64,000 bases of DNA from Geobacter sp. (GCA_009684525.1 WKKR01000004.1:124001-188000); one strand, 5' to 3'; counted from the stretch's first letter, positions 49,501 to 57,436 are shown. Made by a program: numbers and translations. The notes: generated by a model from the sequence alone, not told the origin.

Positions 49501-52370
49501 ACCGTCGTCGGGGTGCAGCCGCTCCCGAGGCAATAATAGGTCGCAGCACACCCGCTCACGTCATTGCAGTACAGATACGGTGTGATCGGTCCATAGACAC
49601 CGGTGCCATAACTGGCAGTCGTCGTGGGGGGGGTGGTGTCGAAGGTGTAGGCAGCGCTCTTCACGGCCTCGATATTGCCGGCCCCATCGACGGCAAAAAA
49701 CTTGAGGGTGGTGGGGGTGCTGATGGTGATCGGCGTGCCGTACTGGCTGGATGCAGTCGTCGGAGTGGTGCCATCGGTGGTGTAGTAGATGGTGGCTGGT
49801 TCGTTTGTCGTCAGGGTCACGCTCTGGCTGGCATTGTACGGGCCGCCGGCAGGTGTGGCAGTGGTGACCGGCGGGGTAATGTCTATGGAGGTTCCCGCCT
49901 CGAAGCCGATCTGGTCCAGCCAGGCAGCATTGGCCCCCGTATAGAGGAACGCGCTGACCGCATATTCCCAACGCAGGGTGTGGCTACCCGCAGGGATGTC
50001 ATAAGCCTTCTGTTGCCAGGCCACTTCGCCGCTGATGCTGGCCTGGGCGGTCCCGTCGATGCTGAACGTGAGCGGGCTGTAATATGACTGGGAGGAGACC
50101 TGCCACCAGAACCGGATGGCACCGGGACCGGTGACCGTGGTCTCCAGCCAGCTCGACTGGTTGCTGGCAACCGCGCCGCTCTGGTAGGCGATGCCGTCCC
50201 GGCTGACAGCTGCCTGGATAAACCATGGAGCCGTGCCGCCGGATGTGAAGACCAGATCGGTGGTCTCGGTGTTCACCAGCCAGGTGACGGCAGTTGCCGA
50301 TGGCAGGAGTTGTTCCAGGCCCTGGGCATTTTTCCCCAGGACCACGATGCTGTGCAGGCCGTTTGCCAGGCCGGTCAGGGTGATGGGGGTGGCAACCGTG
50401 GCGTCGGTGCCGGTAAAGGCCCCCCCGTCCAATGCGTAACGGTAGGAGACCACGCCGGTGCCCCCGACGGTCAGGGTGAGCGAGTCGGTGGCCAGAAAGT
50501 CGGTCGGGATTCCCTGCAGACTCGCTATCGGGTAGGCGGGATCGAACTCGTAGGCGCCCATGTCGACCAGGGCCGTGCCGGTGCCGGTGCCGTCCACCAG
50601 CCGCGGCAGCCCCCCCAGATCCGTTGTCGGCAGAGACGGTGCCAGATTGTCCCCTGCATCGATGGCCGGCGAGCCGGGGCGCAGCCCATAGTAGCCCAGG
50701 GCTGCGTTGCTGAGTTGCGGATCGGCGGTGATATTGCCGTTGATGCTGTTCTGGTCGGTGCAGATGCCGGAGTAGGCGCTGCCGTCGGGCGTAAAGATCA
50801 GATTGTTCTTCAACTGCGGCGAGAGATTGTCATAGGCACTGTCACAGTACAGCGCTGCCTGTCCGGGCTTGGCCAGGACGATGTTGTTCATGAGCAGGGC
50901 ATTGGCATCATAACCGCCCGCAAAGATGCCCCCGCCCAGTGCGGCGTCGTTGGCGGCAATGGTGTTGTTCACCAGAACAATGCCAGGGGCACTGGTGGGG
51001 GTCGACCAGTGGATGCCACCGCCACTGCCGGCGCTGTTGCCGGTGATCAGGTTCTGGATGATCTCCGGGCTGCTGGTGTTTACCATGGCGATTCCGCCGC
51101 CGTTATAGGTGGTGGTATTGTCGAGGATCCTGTTGCCCCGGATGACAAATTTACCGGAACCGTTTGAGTAGATTCCCCCGCCGGAGCCGTTCGATGCGTT
51201 GTTGCCGGAGATGGTGTTGTCGATCAATTGGGCTCCCGCAGCCCCATACAGAGAAATGCCGCCACCTCCATAGCCGCTGTTGTTGCTGGTTATGACGTTG
51301 TTGCGAATGAGTGGCGCGCCATTGGTCACGTAAATGCCGCCGCCGTCACTCGCGGTGTTGGCAGTGATCCTGTTGTTGCTGATCGTGGGAGAGGCAGAGG
51401 ACATATAGATGCCTCCGCCACGACCATAGGTTGGATATGTCTGCCCTACATAGCCGTTCCTGAGGGTGAATCCGTCCAGGATGGTGGTTTGCGCTTCTCC
51501 CGTAATAAAGGCAGCCACCGCTCCTGCCTTGTTGCCATCGATGATGGTGACCTCAGCCCCGCCGGTACTGGCAACCGTGATCGCCTTCCCCTTGAAGTCG
51601 ATGTTTTCCACGTAGGTGCCGGGTGCCACCAGGACGGTATCGCCGTCGTTGGCCCCGTCGATGGCGGCCTGGATCGTCGCCTGGTCGGCAGGTACGTAGA
51701 TGCCGACCGGCGGAGCGGTGAGGATCGTGTACCGTTCGGTCTTTGTGCTCTCCCGGTTTAGAGCGACATCCAGCGAATAATAGTTGAGGTACGTGGAGGA
51801 TGAGATGCTGATCGGCCCGGTGTACCGGGTAGATGGGTAACATCCTTTGCCGAGGCAGTAGGAGGTGACCGAACAACCGCTGCCCGTGCCGTCGCTGCAC
51901 ACCAGGCTCACGCTCTGAGTGGAGGAATAAATGCCGCTGCCGACCGTTGCCGTTGTCTCGGGCGGGGTCGCGTCGATGGTATAGGAGGCAGTGTTTACCG
52001 GTTCGCTGTTTCCGGACTGGTCGATGGAATAGAAGCGGAGATCGGTTGAGCTGGTGATATGGATGCTGTACGAAAAAGCGGTTACAGGCGTGCAGCCTGC
52101 ACCCAGGCAGTAGTAAGTGGCGGCACAACCGCTGCCGGTGCCGTCGGAGCAGGATAGATAGACATACGGATTACCGTACGTGCCGCCAGCCGGGGTGGCA
52201 GTGGTTACCGGCGGGGTCACGTCGATGCTGCTCTCGGCCAGGACCGGCGCCACTGCCGCCATGACCATGAAGATCGCCAGTATCAGCCATTTCAGGCCGC
52301 TGGGCGGAGAAAAAGCCCCGTGCTTGATCCTCCCCGATTGCTCCCTGACGGTCCACATGGCGCATCTCAT
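43539..52370 (-). CDS. Giant secreted multidomain surface protein (beta-helices, Carboxypep-regulatory repeats, dockerin-like end)
   Basis: A 2943-residue protein with a signal peptide (to about residue 45). In order: two chitobiase-C-terminal-like modules with CSDGTGSGC and YYCLG motifs; right-handed beta-helix 1 (about 222-600, opening VPADQATIQAAIDGANDGDT); a beta domain; a jelly-roll-like domain (about 700-825); three more chitobiase-like modules; beta-helix 2 (about 1080-1460); another module; twelve tandem carboxypeptidase-regulatory-like domains (about 1640-2860, ISGTVTDSxTGAGI...DSTGAYxIxGLxxGxYKI); and a dockerin-type EF-hand pair (DLDGSGGLPDLVDAIKALRI and DGRIDIGDTVLILRRV). Likely an adhesin or polymer-binding surface protein. 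AAGGAG precedes the ATG. It is controlled by leader copy 2. Confidence 0.9.
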   Translation of the reverse strand: MRCAMWTVREQSGRIKHGAFSPPSGLKWLILAIFMVMAAVAPVLAESSIDVTPPVTTATPAGGTYGNPYVYLSCSDGTGSGCAATYYCLGAGCTPVTAFSYSIHITSSTDLRFYSIDQSGNSEPVNTASYTIDATPPETTATVGSGIYSSTQSVSLVCSDGTGSGCSVTSYCLGKGCYPSTRYTGPISISSSTYLNYYSLDVALNRESTKTERYTILTAPPVGIYVPADQATIQAAIDGANDGDTVLVAPGTYVENIDFKGKAITVASTGGAEVTIIDGNKAGAVAAFITGEAQTTILDGFTLRNGYVGQTYPTYGRGGGIYMSSASPTISNNRITANTASDGGGIYVTNGAPLIRNNVITSNNSGYGGGGISLYGAAGAQLIDNTISGNNASNGSGGGIYSNGSGKFVIRGNRILDNTTTYNGGGIAMVNTSSPEIIQNLITGNSAGSGGGIHWSTPTSAPGIVLVNNTIAANDAALGGGIFAGGYDANALLMNNIVLAKPGQAALYCDSAYDNLSPQLKNNLIFTPDGSAYSGICTDQNSINGNITADPQLSNAALGYYGLRPGSPAIDAGDNLAPSLPTTDLGGLPRLVDGTGTGTALVDMGAYEFDPAYPIASLQGIPTDFLATDSLTLTVGGTGVVSYRYALDGGAFTGTDATVATPITLTGLANGLHSIVVLGKNAQGLEQLLPSATAVTWLVNTETTDLVFTSGGTAPWFIQAAVSRDGIAYQSGAVASNQSSWLETTVTGPGAIRFWWQVSSQSYYSPLTFSIDGTAQASISGEVAWQQKAYDIPAGSHTLRWEYAVSAFLYTGANAAWLDQIGFEAGTSIDITPPVTTATPAGGPYNASQSVTLTTNEPATIYYTTDGTTPTTASSQYGTPITISTPTTLKFFAVDGAGNIEAVKSAAYTFDTTPPTTTASYGTGVYGPITPYLYCNDVSGCAATYYCLGSGCTPTTVFSGFVPIYSSTDLRFYSVDRAGNSEPVNTVSYTIDPDPPVTTPSVVDGIYAAPQSVALACSDGTGTGCSTTYYCLGQTCSPNTPYAGPIDVSSSAYLRYYSRDTVLNQEHLKTERYTILTALPVTINVPADQSTIQAAIDGANDGDTVLVAPGTYVENIDFKGKAITVSSSGGAEVTIIDGNLAGPVITFSTGESLTSILDGFTIRNGKAWSSAPAYGNGGGIYISSASPTIRNNRITGNSASEGAGIYLFSGSPLIQHNHISRNHSLLYGGGLGMELAVGARILDNVITDNSSDYAGGGISIYYGNDATLSGNVVTHNTALQSGGGVWTIGSPWLRLVQNLIADNVAKNGSALFCIDTHNTLLAGNTLFDDNSDQGSVVYIDTDIPLGLFANNIVMAAGSRTAVSCSLSDSAVLEFSHNAVYSASGAAYGDTCTDQNGVNGNITADPLLIAPAFGYYGLRSGSPAIDAGDNGVSSLPATDLDGLPRIVDGTGQGVASLDIGAYEFDPAGVRATLSGVPVGATQETWATISVGGTDIVSYRYALDGGDFTTIDTPVATPISLTGLGGGTHAIAVIGKTSSREQQISSATVAEWTVDTIAPVTTASPAGGSFSVPQTVTLACRDGSGSGCAGTFWCLGGGCSPTTPYTAPIAVNATAGLRFYSVDTFGNREEVRLASFTLVGTISGRVIDSGTGAGIPNLYATAYNAATGVTAAYALTDSTGAYRIAGLPSGSYKLYFSLSGYVGQWYDGQTDRSAAATVAVTAPNDTAGINVAMARGGVITGTVTDAATGTSVGNVYVTIFSALSGQYIGSGYTDGTGAYSIGGLVPGSYKLSFQHYGNDGYLGQWYSNASDQATATIVNVAAAATTSGINAALRKGGSISGTVTDSGTGAGIPSAGIIVYDAATGSWIKSVSTDSTGAYSVNGLSGSYKIRFTAAGYIDQWFNGKSDLNTADSVTVTAPNQTSGINALLVKGGSINGLVTDSATGAIIAGASAEALDATSGSWIGYAMTDSTGHYGITGLPSGSYKIRIRKSEYVEQWYGGESQSSAASIAVTTANATSGIDVRLIKGGIISGTVTDRVTGVAISAVYVTAEDAATGTWKGSGNTDSSGNYSIKGLSTGNYNIRFQAQSGSGYATQWYNDQIGSSSANTVAVTAPATVTGIDATLAMGGTIQGVVIDRDTGMAVQNVYVYAYHALSDTLIASTGTDSAGSYRFIGLATGSYKVRFSAAGYAVQWYGNATVQEDAASVTVTAPETIAGINAALVRGGKVTGRITDRITGAGIANVYLYLVDRHTGNWAASGTTDQTGAYVISGLVPSSYRLRIEPSSASGYFASWYKDQELPACAETITVTDSSTIAGIDAQLDPGGSISGRVTDAATGAGISNTVIGFANITTSPVSVSTGGIVVDGTGAYTIGGLRSGSYRLTFSAPGYVPVTSATVSVTAPGAVAGTDAALTRGGGISGKVTDSITGAGIYGVSVMAVSSVPGWSGHGISDPSGNYTITGLPSGDYYLYYDGRDSMGNGYGYGWYQASTSSKTVASDFSSIEINVGIAYPDDTVIPIASSDVIIFPLPETVSQPISVSLPTTFVSSVSFVPAGTPVTVTAPGTITGINMGLNRMGGISGRLTDSRDGTSLDWISVSVYDATTGVRAGSTISNLDGSYSVGGLPSGIYRVQFRSLSGNRFYPASWYGSSASFPAEVRVTAPDTTAGIDASLVAGGIIAGSISTTVCPGPDLVRVKAYDAVSGVLAGDALVGMNYSDRFTLAALPAGSYKIAVSVMEDGFIGQWYDNSNDSTTAEPVTVATGIVTDGINLIIAVGNGSIAGRVADSSGAAVVNLPIKLFDWYSGGLVAETSTLYAAGSYRLAGIANGTYKLLFGAFGGYPDRWYRTASESAEASPIVVSGGVPVTGIDLTTTGEPDCDLDGSGGLPDLVDAIKALRIAAGLQAVTPENLAHGDVSPLINGKSAPDGRIDIGDTVLILRRVIGIPW

Positions 52371-52540
52371 TGCATGACTCCTTTATTACGAAGAAAAATT
52401 TCCAAACGGTTTTCCGGGGATAGCCGGACATGTGCCGTCTGGGGAAAAAACGAGCGCTCTCACCTGCTGTGCCGCATCCCGTCTGCTATTGCACATTTGT
52501 TTTTTCGCGAAAAGAGAATCTGTCGCCTGGCCACCGCAAC

Positions 52541-52830
52541 AAAAAAGCCGCACCGGTCAGCTCTCAACTGACCGGTGCGGCCCTGAATCCTCCGGGAATT
52601 GCGTCTTGCCCTCGCATCCTTACCTCATCACATAGACAGTGAAACAGCAAGGATTATTACACCAGATATTCCCTCTTTGCAACGACAATTATGGCCTGTT
52701 ATGTCATTGCAGCAGCCATGTATGGCAAAGCAGCAAGTATCTCTGGAGTTACCAGAAAAGACGGTATCGTTGTGTCATCCAATGCCACGAATCATGAAAA
52801 ATAATCATGTATCTTCATGCACGTAATGAC
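52541..52830 (-). promoter_or_regulatory. Leader RNA element, copy 2, upstream of the giant protein gene
   Basis: Same order as copy 1 on the minus strand: promoter region with GTGCAT (about 52795-52830), conserved ATGACACA and CTGCTTTG blocks, P1 GTCGTTGC/GCGAGGGC (52679-52686 with 52608-52615), P2 ATCCTT/AAGGAT (52649-52654 with 52616-52621) capped by TCAC/GTGA, the CAATTCCCGGAGGATTCA linker, and a perfect 14-bp terminator stem (52568-52581 with 52547-52560) plus T run. The P1 bases differ from copy 1 at several positions yet mostly still pair. The giant gene starts about 170 bases downstream. Confidence 0.75.
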
Positions 52831-52913
52831 ATATGTTTCAGACTCAAGCTGGCATCGTATTGCCCGGTTTTACCTGGTTGTTCTGCTGGATGAAGACGAA
52901 CTTCCCCTGCTGC

Positions 52914-53408
52914 TTACGGCAGAGGCGCAAAACTGGTAAAGAGGTAATCGTTCCCCTTCACCGGCGTATGGCAGCCAAAACACTCCTGGACAAAACCGGC
53001 GTCCTTGCCGTACGGCTTCAGGCCGTTCCCGACGAAACGGGCGAATCCCCAGCCGCCGGTCGCCTGGTACTTGGCCGCATCCTTGACCATGAACTCGACC
53101 TGGTAGAAGGCATCCGGTTCGGTGGCAACCGGGAATTTGGGGTGTTTTTTGATCGTCCAGGCGATCTTGGCGAGCACCGCGCCGTCGGGCATCGGCCGGA
53201 CCTTGGCGCGCATTGCCTGGTAGGCGATCGGATTGCCGAGGATGACGCGGATCTGCTTCTTGTCCTCGCGGTAGGAAGGGGCGATGACCTGCCAGGTCTG
53301 GTAATCCTCGAACAGGGCGATCCCGCTGGGGGCGACCGGCGCGCTGGCGGCGGAGGAGGCAACCGGGAGGCACAGCAGGGCGAGGAATGCGACAAGGACT
53401 CGTTTCAT
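52914..53408 (-). CDS. Cytochrome P460-family protein
   Basis: A 164-residue exported protein with a signal peptide (residues 1-21). The body resembles the cytochrome P460 family (FEDYQTWQVIAPSYREDKKQIRVILGN, MPDGAVLAKIAWTIKKHP, FYQVEFMVKDAAKY, GGWGFARFVG), and the haem motif CFGCH lies near the end. P460 proteins in other bacteria oxidise hydroxylamine or detoxify NO, but many members are uncharacterised. Its start overlaps the stop of the preceding cytochrome gene (ATGA), so it belongs to the sulfite dehydrogenase operon. Confidence 0.85.
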   Translation of the reverse strand: MKRVLVAFLALLCLPVASSAASAPVAPSGIALFEDYQTWQVIAPSYREDKKQIRVILGNPIAYQAMRAKVRPMPDGAVLAKIAWTIKKHPKFPVATEPDAFYQVEFMVKDAAKYQATGGWGFARFVGNGLKPYGKDAGFVQECFGCHTPVKGNDYLFTSFAPLP

Positions 53409-53743
53409 GATCGATCTCCTTTTCCGTAGGCAGTGGTGATGTAGTCGACGATGATCCTGGCGTTCTCTTCGTTGATCGGCGCGCCATAGACCTTGACCAT
53501 CTTGGCGACCTCGGCCTGCCATCTGGCCTTCGGGAATTTCTGCTGGGTGGTGATGTAATCGAGGCTGTGGCAGATGGCACAGTAGCTCCGGGTGAGCTCC
53601 ATCCCCTTCCCTTTCTTCAGGGTCACCGTCGGAGCCGGCAGCGTGATGCTCCGCTTGGAACCGTCGATGACCAGCCCCTTCTCCGCTGCGCCGGCAGATG
53701 CCGCACAACAGGCGATGATCAGCATGACCGCAATCGGTTTCAT
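53405..53743 (-). CDS. sorB: Monohaem cytochrome c, sulfite dehydrogenase subunit (SorB-like)
   Basis: A 112-residue exported protein with a signal peptide (residues 1-19), one haem site CAICH near residue 55 and a later Met (KMVKVYG) that could be the sixth ligand. The pattern LTRSYCAICHSLDYITTQQ...WQAEVAKMVKVYGAPI is that of the small cytochromes paired with sulfite dehydrogenases. It would take electrons from the molybdenum subunit encoded just upstream (9 bases between genes). Confidence 0.87.
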   Translation of the reverse strand: MKPIAVMLIIACCAASAGAAEKGLVIDGSKRSITLPAPTVTLKKGKGMELTRSYCAICHSLDYITTQQKFPKARWQAEVAKMVKVYGAPINEENARIIVDYITTAYGKGDRS

Positions 53744-53752
53744 TCTCCCTCC

Positions 53753-54943
53753 CTACACGACCACGAAGTGGTGCTGTTCGATCTTGTTCCAGAGGTACCC
53801 GCTGGGATTCCAGAGGCTCTGCAGCGGTTGCGACTCGCCGATGCTGTTGATCGCCCGGACCATGACCGCATGGCTCCCCGGCATCTGCGGCTGCCAGGGG
53901 TAATGCCACTGGATCCAGGAGTAACGGCCGAGGTCTTTGCCGAGCCGGGCCGGGCGCCAGGTCTCGCCGGCATCCACCGACACGAGCACCTCTTTGACGC
54001 TGTACCCCCCGGAAAAGGCCAGCCCCATCAGTTCGACCGACTGCCCCGCCTTCAGGCGGGTGCCGTCCTCAGGATCGATCAGCAGGGAGCGGGTCGTCAT
54101 GCGGTTGATGGGGATGGTTTTCGCGGGTGTCGCGCCCGGCTCGACGCAGCCGCAGGGGGTGTCGGGAATGCGGTAGGCGGACTTCTTCCAGAAGCCTTCA
54201 AACGGCTGGGACAGAACCTCGATGTCCGAGAGGGACTTGACCCAGTAGGATGCATACCACCCCGGCACGACCAGCCGGACCGGGAAACCGTTCAGCATCG
54301 GCAGCTCCTGGCCGTTCATCTCGTAGGCGACGATGATGTCGTCCTCCAGCATCTTGTCGAGCGGCAGGGCCTTGGCAAAGGGTGGCACCGACGGGATCGG
54401 CGGCTTGTCGAGCCCGGCAAAAACCACGTCGACCGCGCCCGGCCTGAGTCCGGCGGCATGGAGGAGATCCCTGAGCCGCACCCCGCCCCAGACGGCATTC
54501 CCCATGGAGCCGTTCAGCCACTGGCCACCGAATACCGGCGGCTCGAAAAAACTCCTGCCGTTGCCGGCGCACTGCATGACCGCGGTGTACCCGACCTTTT
54601 CGAATTTTTTCAGGTCATCGAGGGAGAGCGAGAGCTCCTTTTCGACAGCCCCGTGCACCTTCAGGCGCCAGGTAGCAAGATCGACCGAGGTGGGGATGTT
54701 GGCGAGGTGCCAGCGCACGAACATCGCCTCGTTGGGGGTAATCAGCTCCTTGAAATATCTAAGGGGGGTTTCGAGTTGCGGCGGACGCGACGTGAGCAGG
54801 AGCAGGTCGGCCTTCTCCGGGTAACCGACCAGCCTTCGCTCCCCGGCGTACAGGACCGGCGGAATGGTCCCCGTGGCTGCCAGGGCGGTCGTGATGCCGA
54901 CGGTCTTCAGAAAATCCCTGCGGGTAAGGTCCTGGAACTTCAT
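53753..54943 (-). CDS. sorA: Sulfite dehydrogenase/oxidase molybdopterin subunit (SorA-like), Tat-exported
   Basis: A 396-residue protein with a Tat signal (TRRDFLKTVGITTALAATG, residues 8-26). The sulfite-oxidase-type Mo domain has the molybdenum-binding Cys in VMQCAGNGRSF and substrate-site residues in GNAVWGGVRLRDLL and VVPGWYASYWVKSL. A C-terminal dimerisation domain has GLAFSGGYSVKEVLVSVDAG. It oxidises sulfite to sulfate in the periplasm and passes electrons to the c-type cytochrome next to it. The ATG at 54943 follows AAGGGGG. The three-gene operon ends with the P460 cytochrome. Confidence 0.93.
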   Translation of the reverse strand: MKFQDLTRRDFLKTVGITTALAATGTIPPVLYAGERRLVGYPEKADLLLLTSRPPQLETPLRYFKELITPNEAMFVRWHLANIPTSVDLATWRLKVHGAVEKELSLSLDDLKKFEKVGYTAVMQCAGNGRSFFEPPVFGGQWLNGSMGNAVWGGVRLRDLLHAAGLRPGAVDVVFAGLDKPPIPSVPPFAKALPLDKMLEDDIIVAYEMNGQELPMLNGFPVRLVVPGWYASYWVKSLSDIEVLSQPFEGFWKKSAYRIPDTPCGCVEPGATPAKTIPINRMTTRSLLIDPEDGTRLKAGQSVELMGLAFSGGYSVKEVLVSVDAGETWRPARLGKDLGRYSWIQWHYPWQPQMPGSHAVMVRAINSIGESQPLQSLWNPSGYLWNKIEQHHFVVV

Positions 54944-55073
54944 GGCGTGCCCCCTTGGCATGGTAGTCATCGCAAGAGCCGTAACCTGACGAAATCAGGA
55001 TAAGTGTACCGCAATTTCCGGCAGTGTGAACTCTTTGACAGCCTGATGCAATTGGAGACATTGCCCTTCTTTG

Positions 55074-55853
55074 TCAGCTTCCTTCTTTGAAGGTAAGACC
55101 GTCGGCGCCGACCGTAACCGGGTAAGATTTGCTAACGCCGCCGTTCGTAATCTTCGCCACTACGGCTGGGTCGCCACAGTCAACGTTCCCTCCCTTCACA
55201 TCTACCGCCGGACCATATGACGGAGTCACTGAACACTCGTACTTGCAATTGTTTTTCGCCTTCTTCGCACCGTCGAAGCATTCGTCGAACTTTACTTCCG
55301 CTTCGTGCAAGTGGTGACTGTTTTCGGCCGGTGTGCCGGGTACGATATTCTTGTCCGCCGCGCCTCCCAGTCCACCCCAACGCCTATTGACGACATGAAG
55401 CTGCGTTGCGTTGTGTCCACCCTTCTTGTTCGTCAACCACCCCTCCCACGCTGCAGGCGCTTTGGTAGCCGTGCCCGTGGCAGGCATTACCTCGCCGGCC
55501 AGAAACTCAACGGAATTATGGGTGCATTCCTCGAACGTTCGCGTATTCGCCTTCCCCGTCACGGTGACAGTTCTCGTCGTGCTTGGCCCGTATGTGTAAC
55601 ATTGAATTGTATTTGCCTGATTGCTCATGGACCCGGCGTTGGCTTGGTGGACCTCACCCGGCGCCTCCCCGAGCTGTGCGACACCGCCGAATATTCCTTG
55701 CAACAGCCTGCGCTGAGCGATCATCCGGGGGCTGTTGTCGATGCGGGCGGCTATTCCCGTTTGCGCCGGGGGCTGCGCGAGTCGCCCTTGCGCCACATGG
55801 CTTGCACTTGTTGCGGTATCGCGACCGGCTTGTTCTTTCTGAATTCGTTCCAT
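55074..55853 (-). CDS. Toxin-like protein with an eCIS-effector-type N-terminus
   Basis: A 259-residue protein without a signal peptide. The N-terminal 65 residues are disordered, Gln/Ala-rich and contain DNSPRMIAQRRLLQGIFGG, a phrase typical of proteins found with extracellular contractile injection systems and DUF4157 toxins. The C-terminal part (about 85-250) has HNATQLHVVNRRWGGLGG and NIVPGTPAENSHHLHEAE, reminiscent of His-containing nuclease toxins, plus six cysteines. A secreted or injected effector is the best guess. No injection-system or immunity gene is recognised nearby; the small membrane protein next door could be tested as immunity. AAGGGGG precedes the ATG. Confidence 0.65.
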   Translation of the reverse strand: MERIQKEQAGRDTATSASHVAQGRLAQPPAQTGIAARIDNSPRMIAQRRLLQGIFGGVAQLGEAPGEVHQANAGSMSNQANTIQCYTYGPSTTRTVTVTGKANTRTFEECTHNSVEFLAGEVMPATGTATKAPAAWEGWLTNKKGGHNATQLHVVNRRWGGLGGAADKNIVPGTPAENSHHLHEAEVKFDECFDGAKKAKNNCKYECSVTPSYGPAVDVKGGNVDCGDPAVVAKITNGGVSKSYPVTVGADGLTFKEGS

Positions 55854-55958
55854 AGTAGCCCCCTTTCGGAACTTCTCCTATTCACAGCTAAATATTCACC
55901 GCGACAAACAGGTCCTGATGCGAACTCATTGTGATATCGATGCGTTTGCATGTTTGCA

Positions 55959-55988
55959 TGACCCCGGCCCCCCTGACCCCGGCCCCCC
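55959..55988. repeat. Tandem 15-bp repeat TGACCCCGGCCCCCC
   Basis: Two perfect copies lie head to tail between the toxin-like gene and the next gene's stop. The GTTTGCATGTTTGC sequence just before it partly recurs at about 56033, at the 3' end of the neighbouring gene, suggesting a small insertion or duplication. Confidence 0.75.
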
Positions 55989-56024
55989 TAATAAGGTGCT
56001 GCCGATTGACCGCAGACCCGAAAG

Positions 56025-56564
56025 TTATGACTTTGCATGTTTGCGCGCGTCTGTTATAAACCACTCAAGCATCTGCCAGTTAGTTAGTTTTGAAGTCTCG
56101 TTTCCCATGCTTTTCCGAATTTGCAAAAGAAATGACCCAAGCAATGACAACATCGACTTTAGGTGTTCTTCAGTAGCCTGAGGATTTTCCTCCTGAGAAA
56201 AGAAAAACTGCATCAAGTCATTATAAGCTTGGACTACTTCGTCGGAGCCAACAAGCGCAAGTTTAAACGCTTGTCGCCTATAATCGAGTGATAGCAGTTT
56301 TCCTAAAGCGACATCATTTTTATCTTTTCCTTTGTTTTGTTTGTCATGCTGCCAGGCCATATCTGATGTAAGAAGGATTATGAATGGCTCTAGGATCTGG
56401 TTGTAAATTTCGATCCTTTTTTCCCGTAGTTTATCTTCAAGATCATGCTGTCGTTCTTGGTTCCTTCGTATTGTCCAGCCTATTCCGGTTAATAATAGGA
56501 CCAAGAGTGGCGTAGCAACTGCGCCAACCGCGGTCACATAGTCGATCCAATGCTTTTCAGGCAT
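56025..56564 (-). CDS. Hypothetical single-pass membrane protein
   Basis: A 179-residue protein with one N-terminal membrane helix (about residues 12-33, VTAVGAVATPLLVLLLTGIGW), then a charged coiled coil (RRNQERQHDLEDKLREKRIEIYNQIL) and a helical cytoplasmic domain. Lower GC than its surroundings suggests acquisition. No family recognised. AAGGAA precedes the ATG at 56564. Confidence 0.7.
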   Translation of the reverse strand: MPEKHWIDYVTAVGAVATPLLVLLLTGIGWTIRRNQERQHDLEDKLREKRIEIYNQILEPFIILLTSDMAWQHDKQNKGKDKNDVALGKLLSLDYRRQAFKLALVGSDEVVQAYNDLMQFFFSQEENPQATEEHLKSMLSLLGSFLLQIRKSMGNETSKLTNWQMLEWFITDARKHAKS

Positions 56565-56698
56565 TATGATTCCTTTCTTGCATAACGGTTCCACTGGTGA
56601 CCCGGCGCAGGTTTATCGCGACCGGGGCCACTGGTCTCGTTGGGACACCGATCTCAATTTCCCACTTTCAAGGGTAGACCGCCTTCCTTACCCATAAA

Positions 56699-57436
56699 CT
56701 ATCCTAATTCAGCTTTAAGTATATTGTTCACCTCAATACCGATCTCGATTATCTTATCCTTCAATTTTACAAATTCAGTCGTAACAAAATCATCCGACCA
56801 CTTCTCGGGATAAGGCTCGCCTCTGTATTCGAACGAAGGTATCTTGAGGCCGTGCGCTTTCTCTCCCTCTTCGATCTGCATCTTGAATGTGTATTTTACT
56901 GGCACGAAAAATATGTGCTTCTGGTTGTTCACGAAAGACAGCAAGTATTTGTATTCGTCATAGTCCAGAAGCTCATCCAGTTTATTGAAAAGATCATGGT
57001 ATTCCGCGACGTTTTTTCTCACTTTGTTTATCGTGACATCATTCACAACGATCTTTAAATCGAGAGCACAGTTGATTACCTGGGCCATGATATCGATAAT
57101 GGCATGGATTGAGTAGGCGCAAGCAACGACGTGCGCTTCAGCTTTCCAGGAATTGTTATGAAACTGTGCGGATTTATCCCGCGTTTCTTCGTCAATGTTC
57201 GCGGTCATAATTCCGAACATCAGTTCGAACCCGTAGACGTATGACTGGTCCTCGGAAATATGTTCAAAAAGCACCTTCAGCAATTCCCGTGATTCCAATG
57301 AATGATACGCCGCTATGTTGATTTTTTTTGTGACTGATTCGAGATATACAGCGAGGCGTGTTGATGCCGCTAATCCATATTTCCTTGTTGCAAGATTTCC
57401 CAGCTCTTCCAAGTTCCACGTCAAAATATCAGCCAT
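56699..57436 (-). CDS. Hypothetical all-helical protein, possibly HEPN-like
   Basis: A 245-residue soluble, mostly helical protein. The segment KAEAHVVACAYSIHAIIDIMAQVIN followed by YLLSFVNNQKHIFFV resembles helical (HEPN-type) proteins, where N-x-KH often lies near the active site; this is a weak likeness. AT-rich relative to neighbours. GAGGGGG precedes the ATG at 57436. It lies downstream of leader copy 3 and a relic. Confidence 0.6.
   Translation of the reverse strand: MADILTWNLEELGNLATRKYGLAASTRLAVYLESVTKKINIAAYHSLESRELLKVLFEHISEDQSYVYGFELMFGIMTANIDEETRDKSAQFHNNSWKAEAHVVACAYSIHAIIDIMAQVINCALDLKIVVNDVTINKVRKNVAEYHDLFNKLDELLDYDEYKYLLSFVNNQKHIFFVPVKYTFKMQIEEGEKAHGLKIPSFEYRGEPYPEKWSDDFVTTEFVKLKDKIIEIGIEVNNILKAELG

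Noticed and set aside
52833-53429. 198-codon plus-strand frame
   Set aside because: Antisense to the P460 cytochrome gene, whose signal peptide, haem motif and ribosome site are clear.
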